Assembly: GCA_029204225.1 (NCBI GenBank)
Contig: CM055097.1
Span: 41,146,028-41,210,027 of the forward strand
Length of the DNA: 64,000 bases
From: Diphasiastrum complanatum
Taxonomy: Eukaryota; Streptophyta; Lycopodiopsida; Lycopodiales; Lycopodiaceae
Reading direction: 5' to 3'
Below, piece after piece: positions 10,501 to 21,363 of this stretch. Below the pieces are notes generated by a model that was given only the letters and a program-made list of their open reading frames with translations, did not search any database and had not been told where the DNA came from. The first letter of the stretch is position 1, and every line of letters begins with the position of its first letter. Position numbers and translations under genes: made by a program.

Positions 10501-11940
10501 ATACACTGGGAAACTCATTTAGATTTGGCATGTGATGTTTCTTAGACTACAACTTAGCTGGCATTGAGATATTCACAAGACCAACTTCACTCTATTCCCC
10601 AAAAGCTCTACATTAATTCCTCAAAGAACATGGACTCCAATTAATAATTCCAATAAAAAAGTAAGCATCCAAGATCTAACAAAATACTCATTTCATCTCC
10701 TATTCAAACTTGACATCTCATCTTTGTCTCATTATAGTTCCTCTCTTACATTCCTTTGAGAAACATTGGTTAGAGTAAAGCTAAAATCGATATCCCTTAT
10801 ACGAATTCAAAGTTTATGTGATTTGTCCTTGCAAAACAACTCCTCTATCAACTAATCCATGCTTTATTTACCTAGAACAAATGAAATGTGCATTGAAAAA
10901 AATAGATGATATTGTTGTAATATGCATATATATTTTGGCTACATTCTAGATTCAAATGAAAGACATTGCCTTCAAAGTGAAATTCCAACGTCTTGAACAA
11001 CAATATAAGGTAAATCAAGTGGCTCCATGAGGTCTTTTCACTCGATGGAGCATAATGGCAGTGCAAGGTTCAACCTGCCTAGTTAGATGCCATTCACAGT
11101 TCAAGATGTTGTGCATAATCTATTGCAGTACAATCCAATTTAACGTACAATAAGGTTGGACATCTTGTAAGATTGACATGTTATGTGGTGTAATCAAGAC
11201 ATTGGGCTCCTTGTCCCTACACATGTTTATAAAATAGGAGACCTACAAAAGTGACATAGGGTGGGAGCCCTACAAAAAGTGGACTTACCACCCACAACTA
11301 GCCCCCACATTAGTGTTGATTTTCACATAGGAGGGGGACTTTAAATGGCGTTAACGTGAATTTCAATATTTTTGCCACCTAGGGATAATTTGCATCTGTG
11401 TGAAAAGGAGGGGGCGGGGGCATTTAAAGTGGTCTCAACCAATGGGAGTACAATATTTGGGCCCTCTCCCACTTTACTCCCCTCATGTTAAAGCGCCCTT
11501 ATACAAAGATGGGCTAGTTTTCACGTGTGATGGTCACATGCAAAACACTTTGCACCTTATGCAAGTTGTTACTTTCTCATTGGTATGTTGACTCACACCC
11601 TAGAGGTAGGATAGTTGATCATAGTCAAAAGCCTGGTGTGCAGCCTTGTCAATTGCTACCAACCAATCCCAGGCCATATGCTCTGCTCCATGTGTTGAGG
11701 CGGGATTAGAGATACAGATCAAACATTTGGCATGGTTGTATGGGTTGGGTGGAGCCGTTGCAACCCTAGTTGCAGTATGGAAGACTCTCCTATGGGGATT
11801 ATGAGGTGGGAGGCATCTTCAAAATAGAAAGAAGGGACCATGTGACATATGCCACCCTGGCCGCCACGTCAGGTGGTGGCATGGATAGTAGGTAGCTTAT
11901 TAGTTTAGTTCTCTCACGGCCACTCGTGCAATTCCAGTAT
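10501..11940. other. Intergenic, no gene recognised
   Basis: AT-rich to about 11200, then more GC-rich up to the ADF gene. Two imperfect copies of a block (GGAGGGGGACTTTAAATGG near 11331 and GGAGGGGGCGGGGGCATTTAAAG near 11407, each followed by a CAATATTT) suggest a diverged local duplication. Short frames here have no recognisable motif. Confidence 0.4.
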
Positions 11941-12178
11941 AGATTATTTATTTTTATTTGGTTGGATCGTCGTCTCCCGTTTGCTTTTATTCATTGAACG
12001 TTCGTATCGTCCGCGAGGGTTTACGTGCTCCTCTGATCGCGTTTTTCTTTGTATTTTTCCGATCCATCGAGGGCTTCGGGCTTGGCTTTGGCTTTGGCTT
12101 TATCACAAAACATCGCTTATTTCTTTCATCTGCCGTTGCATCTTTCGGCTTTGGTGGCAGCGGCAGCACCTGGTAGCG
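11941..12178 (+). promoter_or_regulatory. Presumed core promoter and 5' leader of the ADF gene
   Basis: An AT-rich segment (about 11937-11960, tagattatttatttttattt) is followed by a pyrimidine-rich, GC-richer tract leading to the ATG at 12179, the composition expected of a plant 5' UTR. No sharp TATA box or transcription start can be assigned by eye. Confidence 0.3.
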
Positions 12179-13107
12179 ATGGTGAGATTATTATCATTTC
12201 TTTTCAAGATTGTATGTGTGAATGATGGATTTACAATTTTTCTAGATCTGCTGAGTTTCAAGGAAAGTATTGCCATTTACGGTTTCTCATTTCACAGGCT
12301 GATTGGATCTTTGTAATTGATGAGGGACTGATGAGCTAAGGGACAAAAAATTTGTAGGGTCTCTATTTTTCGTAACAAAAGGTATCAATGGATCGTGAAA
12401 TTAGCCTGGTTCTTTGCATTTGGAGAACGATTCAGAATATTCACATCAACCAGTTAGCGTTTTTTGATACATTGATACTATGTCTAAGATAATACCCATT
12501 TGGAGACGTGCAATCTTCATATGTTATTAGGACTAGCTCATAGTAGTCTTTATTGCAGGCTAATGCGGCATCAGGGATTGCGGTGTCAGATGAGTGTAAG
12601 CTGAAGTTTTTGGAGTTGAAGAGGAAGAAAACCTACCGCTACATAGTTTTCAAAATCGACGAGAAAGCGAAGGGGGTGATTGTGGAGAAATATGGAGCTC
12701 CTGAGGAAAGTTATGACGATTTTACTGCCGCTCTTCCAGAGAATGATTGTCGGTATGCGGTGTTCGACTTCGACTTTGTGACGGACGAAAACTGTCAGAA
12801 GAGCAAGATCTTTTTCATCGCGTGGTATGCAGCTCCAGTTCTTGAATATCCGACGAATTACCCATAGTATATGAAAGTCTTCTTCTAGTCCACAATGTTT
12901 GGTCCATTTTGTCTTTTCGTCTTAGCAACGGCTTCTTGAGTGTGGCTTTGTTTCAGGTCACCTGACACTGCCAGAATAAAAGCAAAGATGATTTACGCAA
13001 GCTCCAAGGACAGATTCCGCAGGGAGCTTGATGGTGTGCACTATGAACTGCAGGCTACTGATCCAACGGAAATGGATATTGAGGTTATTAAAGACCGTGC
13101 TAATTAA
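12179..13107 (+). CDS. ADF: Actin-depolymerising factor (ADF/cofilin), 3 exons, 139 aa
   Basis: Exons are ATG alone at 12179-12181, then 12559-12824, then 12957-13107. Introns are 12182-12558 (GTGAGA...TTGCAG) and 12825-12956 (GTATGC...TTTCAG), the second splitting a Trp codon. The product is 139 residues, the usual plant ADF length. It starts [18 protein letters not shown], including the N-terminal Ser that is a phosphoregulation site in the family. It contains [24 protein letters not shown] and, in exon 3, the actin-binding long helix [19 protein letters not shown], ending [15 protein letters not shown]. An intron straight after the start codon is the conserved plant ADF layout. ADFs bind G- and F-actin, sever filaments and speed monomer turnover in the cytoplasm. 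All key regions are intact, so the gene looks functional. Confidence 0.96.
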
Positions 13108-16100
13108 AGTAAATCCTTGTAAGTTAACATTCAACTTTCTACACATTGCGCGTGCATGGATTGATGCTTCTAACCCTCTAGAAATCCCTTGTAAATGAAG
13201 TTTTTCAAACTCTGCAACTGGAAAGATTGCGAATAGGAGAAGTCTCAGTTGATAAACAAGAGAGAGATCTATGCATTCTTCTTTAGAGCAAAAAGTTTTT
13301 TAAGCTTGAATATATTTTCCAACTTCTGGAGATGTTACTTCAGGGTTGAGGCGTTTGTGGATCTTGATCAGCTATAAATTCTGTGGATTTTGGGATGGAC
13401 TTGCTGTTGGTGTTCTCTGAAGATGTTGGGGTATATATGAAGCTGTACAACTTTTACTGTTGCGGCTACATTATGAAACGTTCTCAAGATCTATCATTTT
13501 CATATTATTAGTCTCCATAGTTTGTAAAGGGTAATTTCTCCATGGTGACTTGAATCAAGTCTCCTTTCCAGGGAACAGATTTTAATAGATTTTGGTACAC
13601 CTAGATATGATCTTATAGTTAATTGTTGTCTTATAGTGGGAAATATTTTAATGTTCTACTATTCTATGTACCTGTACATTGTTTGCAATGCACTTTGCTA
13701 TTACAAAGTTTAGGTTGGTATGATGTCTCTTCAGTTATTTGTACTGTCATCTCACTGCTATGATCAAACTTAATTTTGTCTGTCAGTTTTTGTATTGTAT
13801 GCTTCAAAATCATATGCCGTTGCTGGTTGCCTTTGATATGTTGTTCAGGGGCATAAACTTCAACTCCAGATGTAGGTTTTGTAATCTGCTCACGGTCGCT
13901 TGGAAATAGTAGGTTCCCATTAGCAGTAAAATATTCACAAGGTTGTTTCTGTCAACTTACCAATTTAGAATCATGGCGAAGGTCCAGAAGACTCCAAATT
14001 CAGTTGAGTCCTTGCTATGTAGCATTGTATAAAAAGATCAAATGCATGTTTAGTTATAAACATGAGGGTTTTCATTTTTTTGAGCCAATTGAAGGGGTTT
14101 TTTCATTTTATTGAACACATGCCTTTGGCATAGATATTGCAGATGTTCCGTTCCATCGATTGCCTCCCAAATGTCACAATCAGCACTCTTGCAGCCTTTG
14201 AGTGTTTAGGTACACTTGTTAAACGTGCCACCAGTAATTTTATGATTACCATATATTTTATTGCTTCTAAATGTTAACCATCATCCATTCAGCACTGCTC
14301 ATTTTATTAGTATCGTCTTTCAGTATTGCCCTTGTTCCAATGCTCCGTTTTAACCTTGCTGGTCTCCGCCTCTTCTCATATGTTTTTGTTTTCATTGTTT
14401 ATTTCCAATCTGCGTTTGATTAGAACAGAAAATTTGAATTTCTTCTGGGCCTGATCAATCTTTATTCTGACGACCTACTTCACATTTGTTTTGTTTAGGT
14501 TTATCCTTTTTCCCTGTCAGACTTTCCGTAGATAAATAGCAAAGCGTCAATGTTTATTTGAAATCTTCCTGCAGCATGCCCATCAATTTCTCTTGTTTGC
14601 CTATCGTCCGCATTTTCTGGGCAAAGCAATTCAAGTATTCCATCAATTCAATTTCAGAATTGTTTCTATATGTTTATTTTGGTTTTGTTCCCTGACTTTG
14701 TTTTGTGGTTTTCTGTTCATCTTCTCCCTCTTTTGTCATTCAATCTGTGCCCATTTATTTTTCTAAGTCATTGATAGTCTTCCTTACGTCACCTGATTTC
14801 TCATCTTAATCCAAGCTGCGTTGCAATGCCTTCTGCGAGAATTGTTCCAGAACACATACATTTTTTACAGCAGAATTCTGTCAGGTCAACATTTAATTTC
14901 TCCTTAAAACTTGTGGCACGAACAATCTCAGACTTCTGTTTTCTGCAAAGAGAGGAAACACGTCAAAAATTATGATGCTCTTGATCAAGTTTGGACCACA
15001 GTTTTTTTGCCAGTGCATCATTTTTCTACTGCATGGTTAGTATTCACCTAAATGACCACATGCACTGTCAACAGCTGATTAAATGTAGGAAACATCTCCG
15101 AAGCTGAACTTTAGAATATAGAGCCACTGGCTTATTAAACTGTGTAAATAGCTGTGCAGAATCAGCCGGAACAACTGAGATTGGGTGAAAAACTACCAGT
15201 TTATCCCCGGGCATGGACTTTGGCTGCAAAAAGAGGCAAAATCTCCTTCAAATCACGTAGATGATTCTATGCTGTGGAAAAATCGTATCGCAGACATTTT
15301 TCTTTGAAAAGAAAAGGTTTAAGCCTTACATACCAACTCCTTGGATATGAGCTTTTATTTTTAAATACAAAAATGATTAGCTTTGCCATGAGCAATATAA
15401 CTCTTGCGTTGCTTCATGTAGACTTCCTCCTTGACAACTTTCAAACTTCAAACTTGAAGAGTCCGTCAGCGCTGTAGCGGGTAGGACTTATCGTCCTAAT
15501 GCTGAAATGACTTACCGATTTGATTGGACTGTTGAAGCAGTTGTCCAAATAGCTGCATATTGCCCATAATCAATGACAGGGACTTTTGATCTTGACACTA
15601 ATCAAGAAATTGGGTGTGCCTTTCCCACCATAGTTTGTGCTTGCAACAACATTACTAAAATTGAAAAGAGAAAAACATTGTGCACTCTGATCATTAGCAT
15701 CAATCATGTTGAGAGGGTGGATTGTTCTACAAAGATAGATTTATCAGTTGCAAAGCTTGATATTATTACCACAGTGGGCTCTAGACAACCCCACCTCACT
15801 TTGGCGATGGGCTCTGAGTTAAGTCCTGTATTTTCCAGTACAATTAGCCAAATCGAATTTGAAATATCAACGCACCTCAAGGAAATTCCTGCAGTTGAGA
15901 CTGCCTTTCTAAAGTTACCAGGGACCAAAATTTTATTGGAACTCTTCTCAGAGATGGAATCACCAAAATACCTGACAATGAAAAACCAATACGAAGGCTC
16001 AGCCCTAGCGACTATTGACCCATATCATTATCTTGTGCTGGAAATATTGATCTGGAAACTACCAAGACATGTGGCGGTAGCATATGCCCCAGAAAAGGAG

Positions 16101-16320
16101 CAAGAACCTTAAGGCTTAAATGTAGAAACTAAGTTTGCTCAAAGCCAAGACAAAGAAGATTGACACTTGGCAAAACACCTGACAACCAGGCAAAGGAGGA
16201 CTTCTCAAGCCAAAAGCCGGAGGCAAGAGCAGAAAAGTAATTAGGTGGTTAGGTATTTCATCCTAGTTAATTGTTAGTGCTTCTATTGAAATTGTTCTCA
16301 TAAGCCAGTTTTGGATATTG
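13108..16320. other. ADF 3' UTR and long non-coding stretch
   Basis: T-rich sequence follows the ADF stop, probably 3' UTR for the first few hundred bases; no clear polyadenylation site stands out. From 13.8 to 15.5 kb nothing is recognised. A 179-codon plus-strand frame at 15573-16112 begins MTGTFDLDTNQEIG; it shows no known motif, low-bias composition and no flanking gene signals, so I do not call it a gene. Confidence 0.4.
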
Positions 16321-16321
16321 A

Positions 16322-16390
16322 TAAATGCTACAACTTGGAATGTCAGAGGCCTTAATGCCTGGATTTGCTGGGAGCTCTTTAATCACTACT
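16322..16390 (+). pseudogene. Short LINE endonuclease fragment
   Basis: The frame beginning at 16328 reads ATTWNVRGLNAW, matching the N-terminal W-N-V-R-G-L-N block of the plant L1-type LINE apurinic endonuclease domain. Homology fades after about 20 codons, so this is a tiny remnant. Confidence 0.4.
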
Positions 16391-17049
16391 TTCATAGATT
16401 CCTCACTTCAATACATTAATATGCATTGAGCAAACTAAATTGAGTAGCTTCCTCTTAGTAGTACTATGTAGAACTGCTGGTAAGAATATAATCTATTTCA
16501 TCAGGTTAGCTAAGAGGGCCATCTCATGCTTATATTCCCAGCACCCCAGAGGTAGTCTTTTGGTATTGGAGTTATCAAGAAACTTCGATTTACATTTAGT
16601 ATCTACAACATCTATACCCCATGCCACAACACCCTGAGAGCTGACTTTTGGGAAATCATTGACCCCATCAGCAATCACCCCTTTCTTTTAATGAGATCAA
16701 CATCTATACAAATAGTATGGGTGGCCATGGTAGGGCTTCTTACATTGAAAGGAACTGAGACATCACAATAGATAAAGTCGTTGACTACGGGTTTTGACAT
16801 TCTACAAGTAAATTTTTTGCGAGTTTTGCAAGTTTCTTCTACCCATGATCTAACAAAATGGTAGCACATGGTGTGTTACTCTTTTTATGCCACTAGATGA
16901 TTTTTTAAGAACAAGAATTGTGGTTTGATGCATACTTAAAAAATTTGACTATCCATTAATTCTAAATAGGTCCATAACAAAATACTTTGTTATTCTATAA
17001 ATGTAAGTTTATTTTTATTTAAAAAAACTGTTCTTGAAGATATAAAAGT

Positions 17050-17463
17050 TAGCATACCAGCATGCTAGTCTGCAAATATTTTATTTCAAAAAAAAAAAGT
17101 TTTTTTTGATGAACTTTTTTAAAAATGAATTTGTTTTCGGAGCTGATTCGGCTAGCATGCCGGTGTGCCAGCCGAGTAAATTATAAAATAGAAAAGCTAT
17201 TTTGACACATTTGAGGATCAAATTTTGAGTAAAAACATTATTTTAAAATATTTATTTCAACTTCCAAACACAGTAAGCGCCGGCATGTTAAGTAAAACAA
17301 CTAATTTTTTTTTTTTGCAGCCTTTAAAGATAGCACGCTGGTGTGCTATATGAAATGAGAAAAAAAATTTGCAACATCCGAGGATAGCAAGCCGGCATGC
17401 CAAGCGTCTTGCCGAAATTATTTATTATTTTCGGTGAGACGTTTGGTACGCCGACGTGCTATC
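17050..17463. repeat. Cluster of six TAGCATGCCGGCATGCTA-like palindromes
   Basis: Related near-palindromes occur at 17050-17067 (TAGCATACCAGCATGCTA), 17151-17173, 17274-17291, 17331-17348 (TAGCACGCTGGTGTGCTA), 17385-17404 and 17443-17462, spaced roughly 54-123 bp in AT-rich DNA with A/T runs. The last two form the arms of a 35-bp stem. Confidence 0.75.
17383..17463. repeat. 35-bp-stem hairpin, nested in a second hairpin
   Basis: 17383-17417 and 17429-17463 are complementary at 28 of 35 positions, with an 11-nt loop. An overlapping outer pair, 17317-17337 with 17455-17475 (gcagcctttaaagatagcacg, one mismatch), is extended by a T-run at 17305-17316 facing an A-run at 17476-17486. The two foldings share the 3' arm and so exclude each other. 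Confidence 0.7.
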
Positions 17464-17652
17464 TTTGAAGGCTGCAAAAAAAAAAATTTAATTTGAATTT
17501 TTATTTTTACTTTGTGGGATTTTTAATTATGTACCAAACCACATTCTTAATAATAAACATTGAAGTAGTAGCATACACACCATGTGCCATCTTTTTGTTG
17601 AATAATGACAAGAGAGAAACTTGCAAAACTCGCAAAATGCCAAGGCCCGTTG

Positions 17653-19894
17653 ACTATCACCACCTTAGTCATTCCTTCCAAGGCCCATACCTAAAACATT
17701 AGCACAAAAAGGTCAAGATTATAGGTCGGCGGGACTTGAAAGATTGTATGCTTTCAACAAAGGAAATTGAAATTAAAATAAAAATATATATACCATGACC
17801 TCTTTCCCTGAATGTGCAACACTAACCAATTTGGATGAGATGTCTAGTTTTTCCAACCAAAAAAGGCAATCTACTTCCATCTACATTATGAGTAAGTCTC
17901 TCAACACTATCTCTATTCTTGATACCAAAAATAACATACACGTTAAAATTCACATGGCCAATAATTTTCATAAGTATTAGGCAAACAACCAAAACTCCAT
18001 ACTTCAAAATCACGTTGGGCTTACACAAGACCTTGGCTAATATCACTTTTTAAACAACTCTTATGGACTTGAAAAACCCTAAGAGGAGCTAGGGATTATT
18101 GTGAGACTAAGAGCCATTGATCATGGAAAAAAAGCTCTTCTTAGCAAAAGAAAAAAATCTTTTCTTAGGAAAAGAGACTCACCTTAATTGGCTAAGAACT
18201 CAACATAAGAGAGAGGGTATTGAGAAACTTGAAACCTATCTACTTTAATTCCTGTCATGGTGGATGTCATGCACTGCATGTAACTAGCCCATGTGCTAAT
18301 AAGTGATGTTAAACATAGCCATGTTCTCAAGTTATAATAGGACTAGTTAACTAGAATAGTTAACAAAAAGGCTAGAGCAACCGCGTTGTATCTACGAATA
18401 GTGGGAGTTGTAATAATGGTTGTAAGGCCCAAATTGAGCTAATAAGGCCTTAAACTCAAGTTAAAGGCATAAAGGACCACTATAAATATTTGAGATTGTG
18501 CTAATTTGGAAGCTATTCTACATTTGTTATATTCGATTTCTATGTGTTCTTGAAGCTTATCTTTGAGAGCTTTCTTTATGTGTTTTGTGGTTCATGTGCC
18601 TAAAATCACATGAGAGCTTGATCATGCTCTAGATTCAGGCCCAATGTTTTGAATGATCAATAATTATGAAGAATACTATCCTACTTTGCCTAATTCTATA
18701 AAGATTTTTTTAATTTTATCTTGTTTCATGATTTCTTGATGAATGTCTTAATTTTTTGTTTTGTTAGGCTAATTTGATGTTTAAGAATGGATTAGATGTT
18801 TGAATGCTAAGGTGGGCACATGACAGTACAAGCATTGTATGCTTATTTTGAGGATTGTTATGGACCCAAGACTAGCTAGTAACAAAAGCCTTCACTCTCT
18901 ATTTCATACCAACAAGATTTTAAACAAACTAGGAGCACTCTTGAATCACCTCTTAAATTGTCCTTAATTTATTGCAAAAGAAATATTTGGAAATGAGGTC
19001 TCTACTCCATACCTCTATTTAGTCCAATAGAGCATGTTCAAACATACTTTGTGAAACACACAATCATTGTGTACACTATGAGCTTCTTATTTGAATTTGT
19101 TACAAGAGGGTACCCAAAGCCACTTTCTCATTTTGATAGAAGACTTTTGCCCACTTATCATGCTCAAAACATGGAAGATCATGCCAAAAGTCTTCTAGGA
19201 GTTACCTCTCCCACTCGTAGGGTTTTCATCAAAGGTCGATCTATGTTTAATAACAGTTTGAATGTTGAGGACATTACCGATGTAACCCTCTATCACAACA
19301 CAATTTTTTTGACAAATTATATTGGCCCTTCTTTCAAGGCTGGCAACTTTTATGATCCCTCCATGTTTATTCAACTAAAGTGTTGTTCACTTGAGCCAAC
19401 TCAACTATTGACTTTTAAGGCATTCTCTCCAAAAAATTCCTATGTAGTGAATTAGGGACGCCCCTTCTGTTTTATGTCTTGGTGATAGCAACTAAGCCTC
19501 TTTCATATCACTATAAAGACAAAATTGCCAAGGATATACCTTTTGTGATATTTCCATTAGGCCCCAAGGATTTGCAGATGAATCAACCCTCACTTCCATG
19601 GTATGTTAATGCTTGTATCTATGTTCCAAAGTGAATGCTCATAAAACCAACCTTCAATGCTATGTTAATGCATGTACTCATGATCTAAAGTAATTCCGAT
19701 CTTCAAGTGGTGTCTCATGAATCTTGCATAAATGCACCCCCCTTTCAACACCAAAATTGCTTCAATGGATTCACTCCTTTGGTCTTGGAATTGTCAATAG
19801 TTTTACATTGTTCAAATATCTAGGATTTCCTATGGGAGCATCAATTAACAATAAAGATAGATTCAATTGGATGTTTATTATAATTTCATCAGAG
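17653..19894. other. Non-coding AT-rich stretch
   Basis: No recognisable gene. The longest frame, 19051-19455 (+, 134 codons, starting MKHTIIVYTMSFLFEF), has no motif I know. The remainder is simple AT-rich sequence. Confidence 0.35.
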
Positions 19895-21147
19895 CTAAAC
19901 TATTGGAACTTGGCTTCTATGAGCTTTGTGGTCCTCCACTTGACTTGACTCCAAACCATCAATGATTTGAATAATGTGCTGATCCAAAGGTGCTTCTTCA
20001 AGTTTGCACGTCTTCCACTCATGAAAGATCATATTTTCACCAACTTCTTTGGTGGAAAACATGTAGATTCTACAATATCTTCTTGAAGAGCAAAACAATA
20101 TCATTATTCCTATCATTGAAGTAAAATAATCTTTGGTCCTTACATTGGAATGATCATGCACAAAGCATGTGGACCCAAAGATTTCCAAAATAAATGATGT
20201 TTCATCTTTTATGACACTATTCAAACTATTAAAAAAATAGTTATCCAATGAAATTGTTTCATCAACAACAAATGTAGATTGGAAAGCATCCAACTTCATT
20301 GTATTGTCATACAAAGCACTAAGCACCATCAATCTTGAAAATAAGAGACAAGTCACTTCATGTCTACTAACACTATCTATGAACAAATCAAATGTAGTAG
20401 CATCTTCAATGCTCTCCACCCTTGCAAGATGCACACTTGTATGGAAAATTTGCATGCAATTTGATGACTCGGCCTTTTGTCATTGAGGACATCCTTGGAG
20501 CTCTCGGGTTTTGAGGTTGATCCTCAAGATCTTCCTCTCTTTGATGCTCCTCCTCAATGCTAGCAAGATCACACTTTGAGAAGGTCTCCACTTGAGTGAT
20601 CTCCTCCTTCGCCAAATTCACACTCTCAAAAGCAACATTAGCTTCCAACTTAAACAATCTTCGATGTTTAAATCCCTTTTCTATGCAAACATCATTCTGA
20701 AAAATGGAACAAACACCATGCTTAAAGTGAACATCCAAACCACTATCCATCCATAAGTTGACCAACACTTAGCAGATTTTTGGTGATTGATGGCACAAGA
20801 ACATTGTCTAAATCCATTCTCTTGAAATATCCTAGACAAATGGATGGTTCAATACTCTCTATTCTATATTCTTCATCACTTGATGTAACTATGGAATTTT
20901 TAGCACCATTAATAGAAAGTAGAGACAAGAAAAAATCCTTTTGAAAGGTCATGTGGGAGCTAGCCCCACTATCAATCCACCATGACTCCAATGAGTTGCT
21001 TTTGCTTTTTGGTGAGGATAAAGATGCCATCAAGGATGATTCTCCTTCATACTCCTATTCATGTGCAAGGTTTTCTTGTTTCTCCTCTAGTGCATTTTGC
21101 CTCTTGTAGCATTTGGATGCAAAGTGGCCCTTCTTGCCACACAAAGT
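19895..21147 (-). pseudogene. Copia D fragment (zinc knuckle, protease, integrase C-end)
   Basis: From right to left: a CCHC knuckle piece CGKKGHFASKCYKRQ at about 21140-21095; protease ESWWIDSGASSHMTF at about 20990; the region ITKNLLSVGQLMDG (about 20790); a frame change; then after a large deletion of the integrase core the linker-type block CRIYMFSTKEV...MIFHEW (about 20070-20010). The right edge meets the LTR-like start of element E head to head. There are several frameshifts and stops. Confidence 0.75.
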
Positions 21148-21345
21148 GAAAATTTGTCAAAAAACTTTCTTGGTTATTTTATGATTTTATGTTTGTGAGT
21201 ACATTTACATGTGTGGAGCATGTTCTCACATGTGTAAAATAGTTAGAAATAGTTTATAATGTTGACTTTAGGGGTATCATGAAGATTGCTAGTCAAGCAT
21301 CTTGGTGTCACTAGGTGATAGGGCCAATTTTGGCTTTAGAGGTCA
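21148..21345 (+). repeat. LTR fragment of Copia E
   Basis: It carries the paired motif acatgtgtggagcatgtt/ctcacatgtg (21207-21234), and a block (tgatagggccaattttggct at 21330) that reappears upstream of Copia F at 38022. An inverted homologue lies at 25770-25985. The PBS that should follow is missing, so sequence between LTR and gag has been lost. Confidence 0.6.
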
Positions 21346-21363
21346 ACTGGTCAAGTACACGTG

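Larger units (their letters stand above)
16790..17652. mobile_element. Foldback-type element with internal GCATGCCGGC palindromes
   Basis: Two arms match in inverted orientation: 16790-16876 (minus view ACACACCATGTGCTACC...GAAACTTGCAAAACTCGCAAAA) and 17575-17652 (ACACACCATGTGCCATC...GAAACTTGCAAAACTCGCAAAA). Between them lie six related palindromes and two nested hairpins (listed separately). There is no coding sequence. The organisation resembles a foldback or MITE-like element, but no target duplication was identified. Confidence 0.5.

Noticed and set aside
15573-16112. 179-codon hypothetical gene
   Set aside because: No motif, no splice context, no homology recalled; length is plausible by chance in AT-rich non-coding DNA.
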